From Myxococcota bacterium (GTDB lineage: Bacteria > Myxococcota_A > UBA9160 > UBA6930), in NCBI GenBank assembly GCA_028277885.1, contig JANQFK010000032.1, positions 1 through 37,906 of the forward strand: a DNA stretch of 37,906 nucleotides. Direction: 5' to 3'. How positions within the stretch are numbered: the stretch's first letter is position 1; the number at the start of each line of letters is the position of its first letter. The notes beneath the pieces are model-generated. The model worked only from the letters and a program-made list of their open reading frames with translations. It ran no database searches and was not told where the DNA came from. A program made the position numbers and the translations under genes. This document shows, one piece after another, positions 26,278 to 37,906 of this stretch.

Positions 26278-27183
26278 TCAGAACGACGAGAGCAGGCGCA
26301 GGATGGGGTGGGGCTTCTCACTGGCCGCGCGGCCGCGGCGTCGCTTCACGAGCTTGAGCCGGCCCAGGGCGTGCTGGGTCGTCTCGTTGGCGTCCTCCGG
26401 CGGGGCCGCGGGGGCGGACGGCTGGGGCGGGGCGGCTTCGGCCGGGGGTCGGAACTTGGTGAGCGAGGGCGGCGGCGTCTCGGGCGCCTTGCCGGGGGTG
26501 GCCCGCGCGGGTGCCGGATCGGGCGCCGGGCCGGGCGGCGCTCCCGGCGCCAGGTCGGCGGCTGGAGCGGGCGCCGGGGCCGGGGCCGCCGGAGCGGGGG
26601 CACCGGGCGGCTCCCTGGGCTCGAGCTCGAGCTCGGCGGGCACCTCCTCCTCGAGCTCCAGCATCAGCTCCGGGCCGTCGGCCCCCATGGCGGCGGACAG
26701 CGAGTTGGCCAGCTCGTCGAGCAGGAACTCCCGATCGGCGTCGGGGCCGCCCGCGGCGGAGCCGGGGGCCGGGGCCTCGGCCCGGTCCTCGCCGGGCTCG
26801 GCGGGGGGCACCGCCCCCCAGGCGACCTCGGTCCAGTGCTCGTAGGCCCGGGCCCGGGAGGCGTCGTCGTCGGCGATCTCCTCCTCGCCGAACAGGAAGC
26901 CCATGGTCTCGGCGAAGGAGAGACCGGCGTCGAGGGCCACGGCGACGGAGCTGTCGCTGCCGAGATCGCCCTCGAAGCTGTAGTGGACGGCCTCGTCGGT
27001 CCGCAGGGAGCGGATCGCCACCGTGACGTTGGGAACCCCGTCCTCGCTGTGCACCACCAGCGCGGCCCGGGCCGGTCCCACGGGCAGCTCCGCGGTGGAG
27101 ACCACCGGGGTGTTGAGCGACATGCGCAGGGCGAGCAGCTCTGCGGCCGCCAGCTCGAGAGGCTCCGGGCGGGCAAAGAACAC
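26278..27183 (-). CDS. uncharacterised protein with Ala/Pro-rich linker
   Basis: 301 residues from GTG. I do not recognise the family. Residues 1-110 form a compact, probably alpha/beta domain (VVSTAELPVGPARAALVVHSEDGVPNVTVAIRSLRTDEAVHYSFEG, LSFAETMGFLFGEEEI). A helical acidic stretch follows (FLLDELANSLSAAM, ELMLELEEEVPAELELEPRE), then about 80 residues of Ala/Pro-rich low complexity and a basic C-terminus (LKLVKRRRGRAA). No signal peptide or membrane helix is seen, so it is probably cytoplasmic. It is 26 bp upstream of the PilW-like gene and heads the operon. Confidence 0.75.
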   Translation of the reverse strand: MFFARPEPLELAAAELLALRMSLNTPVVSTAELPVGPARAALVVHSEDGVPNVTVAIRSLRTDEAVHYSFEGDLGSDSSVAVALDAGLSFAETMGFLFGEEEIADDDASRARAYEHWTEVAWGAVPPAEPGEDRAEAPAPGSAAGGPDADREFLLDELANSLSAAMGADGPELMLELEEEVPAELELEPREPPGAPAPAAPAPAPAPAADLAPGAPPGPAPDPAPARATPGKAPETPPPSLTKFRPPAEAAPPQPSAPAAPPEDANETTQHALGRLKLVKRRRGRAASEKPHPILRLLSSF

Positions 27184-27428
27184 GCCTCCGTATCGGTCCG
27201 AGCTGCCGCCGCCTTGAGGCTCGTGGGGATGCAGGCGGGGCCCGCAGCCGCCCGCGCCGGCGCGGCTTTCCGGGCTCCACCCGGAGCCGAACGGGAGCTC
27301 ACCCGAGGCGCGCCTGGGGGCCGCCGGGACCCTTTCGCCCCGCCCCCCGGGAGCTACGATCCCGGCGAGCCGGGCCGCGGCGGTCCGGCCGCCGCCCCGC
27401 CCCCCGACCCGCCCCTGGGAGCCCGTTC
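27184..27428. other. divergent intergenic region
   Basis: The 245 bp between two divergently read genes must hold promoters in both directions. On the plus strand a TACGAT (27355-27360), about 70 bp before korA, could be a -10 box but has no good -35. Several GC-rich inverted repeats lie between 27380 and 27410. I see no other feature. Confidence 0.4.
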
Positions 27429-29273
27429 TTGGCGAGCAGCGCGACGAAGCCGACCGAAGAGCTCGATCGCGTCGCCATCCGGTTCGCCGGGGACTCCGGG
27501 GACGGCATCCAGCTCACGGGCACCAAGTTCACCGAGGCCACCGCCCTCGCCGGCAACGACCTCTCGACCTTCCCGGACTTCCCCGCCGAGATCCGCGCGC
27601 CCGCCGGCTCCCTGGCCGGGGTGTCGGGCTTCCAGGTCCACTTCGCCTCCGAGGACATCCGCACCCCGGCCGACGAGCCGGACGTGCTGGTGGCCCTCAA
27701 CCCCGCCGCCCTGCGCGCCAACGTGGGCGACCTGCGCGGCGGCGGCATGATCGTGATCAACGCCGACGCCTTCAACGCCAAGAGCCTCGAGCGCGCCGGC
27801 TACGCCGAGGATCCGCGGGAGGAGCTGCGCGACCGCTACCAGCTCGTCGAGGTGCCGCTCTCGACCCTCAACCGCGAGGCCCTGAAGGAGCTCAAGCTCG
27901 GCACGCGGGAGGCGGACCGCTGCAAGAACTTCTTCGCGCTGGGGCTGATGTACTGGCTCTACCACCGCCCCCTCGAGCCGACCATCCGCTGGCTCGAGGC
28001 GCGCTTCGAGGGCGACGTCCTCGAGGCGAATCTCACGGTGCTGAAGGCGGGCTGGAACTTCGGCGAGACCACCGAGCTGTTCCCGGTCTCCTTCGTGATC
28101 CCCAAGGCGAAGATCGAGCCGGGCGAGTACCGCAACGTCACGGGCAACACCGCCCTGGCCTGGGGGATCGTGGGCGCCGGCGTGCAGATGCAGCGGCCGG
28201 TGTTCCTGGGCGCCTACCCGATCACCCCGGCCAGCGACGTGCTGCACGAGATCGCGCGCTACCGCCACTTCGGCGTGAAGACCTTCCAGGCCGAGGACGA
28301 GATCGCGGCGGCGAGCGCCGCCATCGGCGCCGCCTACGCGGGCATGCTGGCCGTGTGCACCACCAGCGGGCCGGGCTTCGTGCTGAAGCAGGAGGCCCTG
28401 AACCTGGCGGTGATGACCGAGCTGCCCGTGGTGGTGGTGGACATCCAGCGCGCCGGCCCCTCCACGGGGATGCCCACCAAGACCGAGCAGGGCGACTTGA
28501 TGCTGGCCCTCTACGGCCGCAACTCCGACAGCCCGATGCCGGTCCTCGCCCCGGCCACGCCCGGCGACTGCTTCCACACCATGCTCGAGGCCTTCTCGAT
28601 CGCGGTGCGCTTCATGACGCCGGTGGTGGTGCTCTCCGACGGCTACCTCGCCAACAGCTCCGAGCCCTGGAAGATCCCCGACGTCGACACCCTGCCCCGG
28701 CCCGAGGTCCGCTACCGCACGGATCCCGAGGGCTTCCTCCCCTACGAGCGGGATCCCGAGACCGGGGCGCGCCCCTGGGCGATCCCGGGCACGCCGGGGC
28801 TCGAGCACCGCGTGGGCGGCCTCGAGAGCGAGGAGCGCACGGGCAACGTCTCCTACCTGCCCGAGAACCACGCCCGCATGGTGCGGATGCGCGCCGAGAA
28901 GGTAGCGGGCATCGCCCGGGAGCTGCCGCCCGTCGAGGTGAACGGCGCCAAGCAGGGCGAGCTCGTGGTGGTGGGCTGGGGGGGCACCCACGGCGCCATC
29001 ACCTCGGCGGTGAACGAGGCGCGCGAGGCGGGGCTCGACGTGTCGAGCATCCACCTGCGCCACCTGAACCCCTTCCCGTCGGACCTGGGCGAGGTGCTGG
29101 GGCGCTTCGAGCAGGTGCTGGTCCCGGAGCTCAACGGCGGCCAGCTGTCGCGGCTGCTGCGGGCCGAGTACCTGGTGCCCGCGGTGAGCCTCCCCAAGGA
29201 GCAGGGCCAGCCCTTCAAGGTGGCCGAGATCCGGGCGCGCATCGACGCGCTGCTCGGTGGAGACGCCCGATGA
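27429..29273 (+). CDS. korA: 2-oxoglutarate:ferredoxin oxidoreductase, fused gamma-alpha subunit
   Basis: 614 residues from TTG. The N-terminal gamma domain starts IRFAGDSGDGIQLTGTKF (about 17-34) and is fused to the alpha (pyrimidine-binding) domain, with GAYPITPASDVLHEI near residue 260 and QAEDEIAAASAAIGAAYAG, TTSGPGF after it. This gamma-alpha architecture and the 590-620 residue length are typical of KorA. The complex decarboxylates 2-oxoglutarate to succinyl-CoA and reduces ferredoxin; in reverse it fixes CO2. A related 2-oxoacid (pyruvate, 2-ketoisovalerate) cannot be excluded by sequence alone. The neighbouring succinyl-CoA synthetase genes favour 2-oxoglutarate. It is coupled to korB by ATGA. 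Confidence 0.92.
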   Translation: MASSATKPTEELDRVAIRFAGDSGDGIQLTGTKFTEATALAGNDLSTFPDFPAEIRAPAGSLAGVSGFQVHFASEDIRTPADEPDVLVALNPAALRANVGDLRGGGMIVINADAFNAKSLERAGYAEDPREELRDRYQLVEVPLSTLNREALKELKLGTREADRCKNFFALGLMYWLYHRPLEPTIRWLEARFEGDVLEANLTVLKAGWNFGETTELFPVSFVIPKAKIEPGEYRNVTGNTALAWGIVGAGVQMQRPVFLGAYPITPASDVLHEIARYRHFGVKTFQAEDEIAAASAAIGAAYAGMLAVCTTSGPGFVLKQEALNLAVMTELPVVVVDIQRAGPSTGMPTKTEQGDLMLALYGRNSDSPMPVLAPATPGDCFHTMLEAFSIAVRFMTPVVVLSDGYLANSSEPWKIPDVDTLPRPEVRYRTDPEGFLPYERDPETGARPWAIPGTPGLEHRVGGLESEERTGNVSYLPENHARMVRMRAEKVAGIARELPPVEVNGAKQGELVVVGWGGTHGAITSAVNEAREAGLDVSSIHLRHLNPFPSDLGEVLGRFEQVLVPELNGGQLSRLLRAEYLVPAVSLPKEQGQPFKVAEIRARIDALLGGDAR

Positions 29274-30292
29274 GCAGCGCCGTGCTCACCCGCAAGGACT
29301 TCGTCTCGGACCAGGACGTCCGCTGGTGCCCGGGCTGCGGCGACTACTCGATCCTCGCCAACGTGCAGAAGGTGATGCCCGAGCTCGGTGTCCCCCGGGA
29401 GAACGTGGTGTTCGTGTCGGGCATCGGCTGCTCGAGCCGCTTCCCGTACTACATGGACACCTTCGGCTTCCACACCATCCACGGTCGGGCGCCCGCCTTC
29501 GCCACGGGGATCAAGGTGAGTCGGCCGGAGCTCTCGGTGTGGGTGGTGACGGGAGACGGCGACGGCCTCTCGATCGGCGGCAACCACCTGCTGCACTCGA
29601 TCCGGCGCAACCTCGACATCCAGATCCTGCTGTTCAACAACCGCGTCTACGGCCTCACCAAGGGCCAGTACTCGCCCACCTCCCGGGAGGGCATGCGCAC
29701 CAAGTCCTCGCCCGACGGCGCCATCGACCACCCCGTGGACCCGATCCGCTTCGCCCTCGGCGCCGGCGCCAGCTTCGTGGCCCGCACCATCGACGTCGAC
29801 GCGAGCCACCTCCAGCAGACCCTGCACCGCGCCCACGCCCACCCCGGCACCGCCTTCGTCGAGATCCTCCAGAACTGCCCGGTCTACAACGACGACGAGT
29901 GGATCGAGGTGGAGGACCGCAAGCAGCGCATCGCCAACGCGCTGCGCCTCGAGGACGGCGAGCCCCTGGTCTACGGCCCCAAGGGCGCGCGCCGCGGCAT
30001 CCGCATCGAGAACGGCGTGCCCTCGGTGGTGGACCTGGCCGACGACGCCGACCCCGCCGCGGCGGGCGTGGCGCTGCACCGGGAGAGCCACGCCAGCCCG
30101 TCCTACGCCTTCGCCCTGGCCAGCCTGGCGCGGCCCGAGTTCCCGGTGCCCGTGGGCGTGATCCGGGCCGTCGAGGCACCGACCTACGAGGCGGCCCTCG
30201 ACGCCCAGACCCGGGCGGCGACGCAGAAGCGCGGGCCCGGCGACCTCGGCGCCCTGCTCCGCTCCGGCGACACCTGGACCGTGGAGGCCTAG
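29270..30292 (+). CDS. korB: 2-oxoglutarate:ferredoxin oxidoreductase, beta subunit
   Basis: 340 residues. The ATG overlaps the korA stop. The TPP-binding region reads VVTGDGDGLSIGGNH (about 92-106). Cysteines for a [4Fe-4S] cluster are the pair in RWCPGCGDYS (Cys20, Cys23), Cys54 in GIGCSSRFP and one in QNCPVYND. The segment FNNRVYGLTKGQYSPTS is diagnostic for the OFOR beta subunit. There is no separate ferredoxin-like delta subunit, so electrons pass directly to free ferredoxin. A double hairpin follows the stop. Confidence 0.94.
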   Translation: MSSAVLTRKDFVSDQDVRWCPGCGDYSILANVQKVMPELGVPRENVVFVSGIGCSSRFPYYMDTFGFHTIHGRAPAFATGIKVSRPELSVWVVTGDGDGLSIGGNHLLHSIRRNLDIQILLFNNRVYGLTKGQYSPTSREGMRTKSSPDGAIDHPVDPIRFALGAGASFVARTIDVDASHLQQTLHRAHAHPGTAFVEILQNCPVYNDDEWIEVEDRKQRIANALRLEDGEPLVYGPKGARRGIRIENGVPSVVDLADDADPAAAGVALHRESHASPSYAFALASLARPEFPVPVGVIRAVEAPTYEAALDAQTRAATQKRGPGDLGALLRSGDTWTVEA

Positions 30293-30293
30293 C

Positions 30294-30353
30294 AGGCCGA
30301 CCCGGGATGGGTCGGCCTTCCGCCGCAAGGCGAGCCCGGAGGGCTCGCTCAGC
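30294..30353. repeat. double-hairpin element between korB and sucD (copy A), acting as bidirectional terminator
   Basis: Two hairpins lie between convergent genes. The first has a 10-bp stem (30294-30303 with 30309-30318) and starts one base after the korB stop. The second has an 8-bp stem GCGAGCCC/GGGCTCGC (30330-30337 with 30341-30348). The reverse complement of the whole element matches 34703-34759 closely, including the spacer GCGGCGGAAG-type sequence between hairpins. Confidence 0.75.
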
Positions 30354-30362
30354 TGGGCCGCT

Positions 30363-31226
<864 letters not shown>

Positions 31227-31228
31227 GC

Positions 31229-34618
<3,390 letters not shown>

Positions 34619-34702
34619 GGTGGCGCGGGTTTTAGCTCAACCCCGCTTCTCGCGCGACGCTGCGGCGGCTTCCGGGGCGCGGCGCGGCACGGCTCGCCCG
34701 CT

Positions 34703-34759
34703 GGCTGAGCGAGCCCTTCGGGCTCGCTTGGCGGCGGAAGCCGACCCTGGGTCGGCCTC
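34703..34759. repeat. double-hairpin element (copy B), after the LysM gene
   Basis: An 8-bp stem GCGAGCCC/GGGCTCGC (34708-34715 with 34719-34726) and a 7-bp stem GCCGACC/GGTCGGC (34739-34745 with 34749-34755) are joined by a spacer nearly identical to copy A at 30294-30353. Copy B is in inverted orientation relative to copy A and is slightly shorter in the second hairpin. It directly abuts the stop of the LysM gene and probably serves as its terminator. Confidence 0.75.
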
Positions 34760-35122
34760 CTAGGGGCCGTTTCCCGCCCCGGTGGCGTGCCCGTTCCGGC
34801 CGGCGGAGACGCCGTTGCCCGGGCCGTTGCGGGCGTGGGCCTCGCGCCGCACCGCCTCGCGGCGCGCGGGGTCGAGCTCCGGCACGGCCAGCTCCTGGCC
34901 CGGGTAGATGACCGAGGGGTCCTTGATCCGATCACGGTTCGCTTCGTAGATGGCGGGCCAGAGCGAAGGGTCACCGAGATTGTGGAGGGCGATGTGGGAG
35001 AGGGTCTCGCCCGGCGCCACGCGGTGGACCCGGGCCGGCTCGGCCCCGGCGGGCTGCGCGCCGCCGGGGAGGGGCCCGGCAAGCAGCGTGGCGCCGACCA
35101 GCAGGCGGCGCAGCGGGCTCAC
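34760..35122 (-). CDS. small secreted LysM-domain protein
   Basis: 120 residues from a GTG overlapping the aspS stop (GTGA). A signal peptide of about 26 residues (LRRLLVGATLLAGPLPGGAQPAGA) is followed by a single LysM domain, about residues 32-80 (VHRVAPGETLSHIALHNLGDPSLWPAIYEANRD, then VIYPGQELAVPE). The tail is Asn/Gly-rich. LysM binds peptidoglycan, so the protein probably acts in the periplasm. No enzymatic domain is attached. Its coupling to aspS is likely for expression only. Confidence 0.87.
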   Translation of the reverse strand: MSPLRRLLVGATLLAGPLPGGAQPAGAEPARVHRVAPGETLSHIALHNLGDPSLWPAIYEANRDRIKDPSVIYPGQELAVPELDPARREAVRREAHARNGPGNGVSAGRNGHATGAGNGP

Positions 35123-36939
35123 GATGTCCCCTTCGCCTTCGGGAGACGCACGCGGACCGAGAGCTCGTCGAGCTGGTCCGCGGGCACCACCGAGGGCGAG
35201 CCCAGCAGCAGGTCCTGGCCGCGCTGGGTCTTGGGGAACGCGATCACGTCCCGCAGGCTCTCGGCGCCGGCGAGCAGCATCACGAAGCGGTCGTAGCCGA
35301 ACGCGAAGCCGCCGTGGGGCGGCGCGCCGGCGTCGAGGGCGCCCAGCAGGAAGCCGAAGCGCTCCTCCATCTCCTCGGCGGAGTAGCCGAGCAGCTCCAG
35401 GATCCGGCGCTGCACGTCGCTGCGGTGGTTGCGCAGGCTGCCCGAGCCGAGCTCGACGCCGTTCAGCACGACGTCGTAGTGGGTGGCCCGGACTCGCTCG
35501 GGCTCCGTGGCCAGCAGCCCGAGGTCCTCTTCCATGGGCGCGACGAAGGGCATGTGCATGTAGGTCAACCGGCCCTCATCGTCGCGCTCGAACAGCGGGA
35601 AGTCCAGCACGAAGAGCGGATCCCAGGCGCGTCCGTCCACCCGCCCCAGGCGCTCGCCGAGGTCCTGGCGCAACCTCGCGAGGATCCCGTTCACGCGGTG
35701 GGCCTCGTCGGCCTGGAAGAACAGCAGGCTGCCGGCCCGCGCGCCACAGCGCCGCGCCACCTCGGCCTGCTCGGCCTCGGAGAAGAACTTCACGATGGGG
35801 GACTGCCAGGTGCCGTCACCGGTGACCCGGATCCAGGCGAGGCCCTTCGCCCCCAGCTCCTTCTTCACGAAGGACTCGAGGCGATCGACGTCGCCGCGGG
35901 AGAGCGCGTCGGCCTCGTGGACCGGCAGGCACTTCACGATGCCGCCGGACTCCACCGCGCTCCGGAAGGCCCGGAAGCCGCTCCCGGCGAAGACCTCGGT
36001 CAGGTCGACGAGCTCCAGCTGGACGCGGGTGTCCGGCCGGTCGCTGCCGTAGCGCGCCATGGCCTCGGCGAAGGAGATGCGCGGGAAGGGCCGCGGCAGC
36101 TCCACGCCGGCAGCCTCGCGGCAGCCCCGCACCGTGACCTCCTCGAGCACCGCGAGCACGTCCTCGACGCCCACGAAGGACATCTCCAGGTCGATCTGGG
36201 TGAACTCGAGCTGGCGGTCGGCGCGCTGGTCCTCGTCGCGGAAGCAGCGCGAGATCTGGAAGTAGCGCTCGAAGCCCGCGACCATCAGCAGCTGCTTCAG
36301 GATCTGGGGCGACTGGGGCAGCGCGTAGAACTCGCCGGGCTGGAGCCGGCTCGGCACCAGGAAGTCGCGCGCGCCCTCGGGCGTCGCCTTGGCGAGGATC
36401 GGGGTCTCGATCTCGAGGAAGCCCTGCTCGGCCAGCACCCGGCGCGTCGACTGGTAGAGGCGGTGACGCAGCTCGAGGTTCCGCTGGAGGGGCGGGCGGC
36501 GCAGGTCGTGGATGCGGTGACGCAGGCGCACGGCCTCGTCGACGCCCGGGTCCTCCTCGATGGCGAAGGGCGGCGGCGTCGCGGTGTTGAGCAGGCGCAG
36601 CTCCTCGGCGATCACCTCGATCTCGCCCGTGGGCAGCTCCGGGTTCACGGTCTCGTCGGAGCGGCGCGCGACGCGCCCGCGCACCAGCGCGACGAACTCG
36701 TTGCGCAGGGCGCCGGCCCGCTCGTGGGCCTCGGGCGAGGCGTCGGGGCGGAACACCGCCTGCAGCAGGCCGGTGCGGTCGCGCAGGTCGATGAAGATCA
36801 CGCCGCCGTGGTCGCGGCGGTGCTGGACCCAGCCCGCCACCACGACCTCGCTCCCCACGGCGTCGGCGCGCAACGCGCCGCAGTCGTGGCTGCGGCGCAG
36901 CGCGCCCATCGGGTCCAGCTGCACGCCCGCGGTCTCCAC
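35119..36939 (-). CDS. aspS: aspartyl-tRNA synthetase, bacterial type, predicted non-discriminating
   Basis: 606 residues from a GTG with GGAG 5 bp upstream; an ATG ten codons later is the alternative. The N-terminal OB-fold anticodon domain (GWVQHRRDHGGVIFIDLRDRTG), the class II core with ISRCFRDEDQRADRQLEFTQIDLEMSF, the bacterial GAD insertion and motif 3 (GGFAFGYDRFVMLL) are present. The loop residue after RRD is His44, as in AspRS enzymes that charge both tRNA-Asp and tRNA-Asn; discriminating enzymes such as E. coli have Leu there. This predicts the GatCAB transamidation route for Asn-tRNA. The gene is coupled to the LysM gene. Confidence 0.95.
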   Translation of the reverse strand: METAGVQLDPMGALRRSHDCGALRADAVGSEVVVAGWVQHRRDHGGVIFIDLRDRTGLLQAVFRPDASPEAHERAGALRNEFVALVRGRVARRSDETVNPELPTGEIEVIAEELRLLNTATPPPFAIEEDPGVDEAVRLRHRIHDLRRPPLQRNLELRHRLYQSTRRVLAEQGFLEIETPILAKATPEGARDFLVPSRLQPGEFYALPQSPQILKQLLMVAGFERYFQISRCFRDEDQRADRQLEFTQIDLEMSFVGVEDVLAVLEEVTVRGCREAAGVELPRPFPRISFAEAMARYGSDRPDTRVQLELVDLTEVFAGSGFRAFRSAVESGGIVKCLPVHEADALSRGDVDRLESFVKKELGAKGLAWIRVTGDGTWQSPIVKFFSEAEQAEVARRCGARAGSLLFFQADEAHRVNGILARLRQDLGERLGRVDGRAWDPLFVLDFPLFERDDEGRLTYMHMPFVAPMEEDLGLLATEPERVRATHYDVVLNGVELGSGSLRNHRSDVQRRILELLGYSAEEMEERFGFLLGALDAGAPPHGGFAFGYDRFVMLLAGAESLRDVIAFPKTQRGQDLLLGSPSVVPADQLDELSVRVRLPKAKGTS

Positions 36940-37069
36940 GCTCGCTCCGGACTCCCGGCTCGATGACGCTGGGCCGGGAATGAGGAAAAACCAAAGGAAA
37001 ACGGAGAGTTGCTTTAGCAGAGGGGCGCCGCGGGCGCCAGCGCGGGGGGCGCGAGGCGCGCCCGGCGCG
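36940..37069. other. intergenic region upstream of aspS
   Basis: 130 bp with an unusually A/T-rich island around 36980-37010 (plus-strand AGGAAAAACCAAAGGAAAA), which is likely to contain the aspS promoter. I could not assign confident -35/-10 boxes. A GC-rich inverted repeat at about 37024-37038 may help terminate the GGDEF gene. Confidence 0.4.
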
Positions 37070-37906
37070 CTACTCCAGGTCCGACGCCGAGCAGACCCGG
37101 TTGCGGCCGCGGGACTTGGCCCGGTACATCGCCTTGTCGGCGGCGTCGAGCAGCGAGACCCGGGTCCGCCCGTGGGCCGGGAAGGTGGCCAGCCCCACGC
37201 TGCAGGTGAGCGACAGCACCGCGCCGCCCTCGGCGTCGAAGGGGGTCTCGGCCACCACCTTGCGGATCCGCTCGGCCACCACCAGGCCGGCCTTCTCGCC
37301 GGTGTCCACCAGCAGCAGGGTGAACTCGTCCCCGCCGTAGCGCGCCAGGGTGTCGACCTGGCGCACGCAGTCCGCCAGCACCCGCGACAGCTGGCGCAGG
37401 GTCTGGGAGCCCACCAGGTGGCCGTGGGTGTCGTTCACGAGCTTGAAGCGGTCGAGGTCGAGGAACAGCACCGAGAGCTCGGTGCCGTAGCGCTCGGCCC
37501 GGCGGATCTCCCGGTCCATGGCCTCGGAGAGGTAGCGGGCGTTGTAGACCTCGGTGACGTCGTCGATGAACGCCCGCTCCTTGGCCTGCTGGTAGCGCTC
37601 GGCGTGGCGCAGGGCCATGGAGGCGTGGGCCACGAGCAGCTCCAGGCGCTCGCGCTGGCCCGGGTCGAGGGAGGCCCCGCCCTCGGGCAGGAACAGCACC
37701 GCGGACTCGCTCTGCTCGCCGCTCACGGGCAGCGCCAGCACGCGGCCGGGATCGATCCCGATCGAGCGCAGGGCCTCGTGCACGGGGCCGGCGGCGAGGT
37801 CCTCGGTCTCCTGGATGGCGTCGAGCTGGAGCGGCTTCTCGTCCACCAGCACGCGGTGCAGCACGCCACCCTCGTCCTCGGAGAAGCCGCGGAACTCGAT
37901 GCCGTT
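37070..37906 (-). CDS. GAF-GGDEF diguanylate cyclase (N-terminus outside window)
   Basis: The frame is open to the right edge, leaving 278 residues of the C-terminal part. The first 115 or so resemble a GAF sensor domain (RVLALPVSGEQSESAVLFLPE and LELLVAHASMALRHAERYQQAKERA). A short coiled linker leads into the GGDEF domain (DDVTEVYNARYLSEAMDREIRRAERYG). The catalytic motif YGGDEF is intact, and an inhibitory I-site R-x-x-D (RQVD) lies at the usual distance before it. The protein should make cyclic di-GMP with product feedback. The ligand of the GAF domain cannot be told. Confidence 0.92.
   Translation of the reverse strand, partial: NGIEFRGFSEDEGGVLHRVLVDEKPLQLDAIQETEDLAAGPVHEALRSIGIDPGRVLALPVSGEQSESAVLFLPEGGASLDPGQRERLELLVAHASMALRHAERYQQAKERAFIDDVTEVYNARYLSEAMDREIRRAERYGTELSVLFLDLDRFKLVNDTHGHLVGSQTLRQLSRVLADCVRQVDTLARYGGDEFTLLLVDTGEKAGLVVAERIRKVVAETPFDAEGGAVLSLTCSVGLATFPAHGRTRVSLLDAADKAMYRAKSRGRNRVCSASDLE

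Noticed and set aside
35314..36966. A 550-codon plus-strand frame opposite aspS
   Set aside because: Antisense shadow rich in Arg, Gly, Leu and Ala with no domain; aspS is unambiguous on the minus strand.

Overview
The window is about 38 kb of very GC-rich, densely packed bacterial DNA. At least thirteen neighbouring gene pairs share a 4-bp ATGA, GTGA or TTGA start/stop overlap. The best guess for the source is a Myxococcota-like ('deltaproteobacterial') organism. This rests on the pilin type, on the gene order pilA - (pilG) - pilH - pilI - pilD known from the Myxococcus pil locus, on sigma-54 promoters before the pilins, on AP-superfamily hydrolase/TPR fusions, and on the tRNA-independent-Asn type of AspRS. 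It is an inference from gene content, not a phylogenetic placement.

Layout. (1) 1-4203, plus strand: the end of a surface glycan or glycolipid cluster, with a methyltransferase (cut by the window edge), an asparagine-synthase-like amidotransferase, a membrane-anchored family 2 glycosyltransferase and another methyltransferase. (2) 4200-15325, minus strand: a type IV pilus locus. Two paralogous major-type pilins each have their own sigma-54 (-24/-12) promoter and their own hairpin terminator. They are followed by a PilG-position TPR protein, an ABC ATPase (PilH-like), an ABC permease (PilI-like) and the prepilin peptidase PilD. The same transcription unit probably continues into two tandem AP-superfamily ('sulfatase-like') TPR proteins, one a clear lipoprotein, and two small-molecule-type methyltransferases. 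(3) 15554-16950: a tRNA-Glu(CTC) with a recognisable promoter, a DEDDh exonuclease, and a convergent small kinase-like protein. (4) 17049-18897, minus strand: two ECF-type sigma factors, one coupled to an 86-residue acidic protein and the other preceded by a third sigma-54 promoter. (5) 19148-27183, minus strand: a seven-gene run of an uncharacterised low-complexity protein, a PilW-like TPR lipoprotein, a RodZ-like HTH membrane protein, recO, glyS, ppdK and a small lipoprotein. The pyruvate phosphate dikinase carries an unusual Lys/Arg-rich, histone-H1-like N-terminal tail. (6) 27429-34618: a central-carbon module. korAB (2-oxoglutarate:ferredoxin oxidoreductase) on plus converges with icd-mdh-sucC-sucD on minus, giving isocitrate to 2-oxoglutarate to succinyl-CoA to succinate, plus malate/oxaloacetate. 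(7) 34760-36939, minus strand: aspS and a small secreted LysM protein. (8) 37070 to the window end: a GAF/GGDEF diguanylate cyclase cut by the edge.

The main points for follow-up are the three sigma-54 promoters (two pilins plus an ECF sigma gene, suggesting a regulatory cascade), the basic tail on PPDK, the paired TPR hydrolases in which the canonical formylglycine motif is replaced by T-L-P-S-H, and a dispersed double-hairpin element at 30294-30353 and 34703-34759, with a related hairpin near 16999. I saw no CRISPR array, insertion sequence, integrase, phage gene or rRNA.
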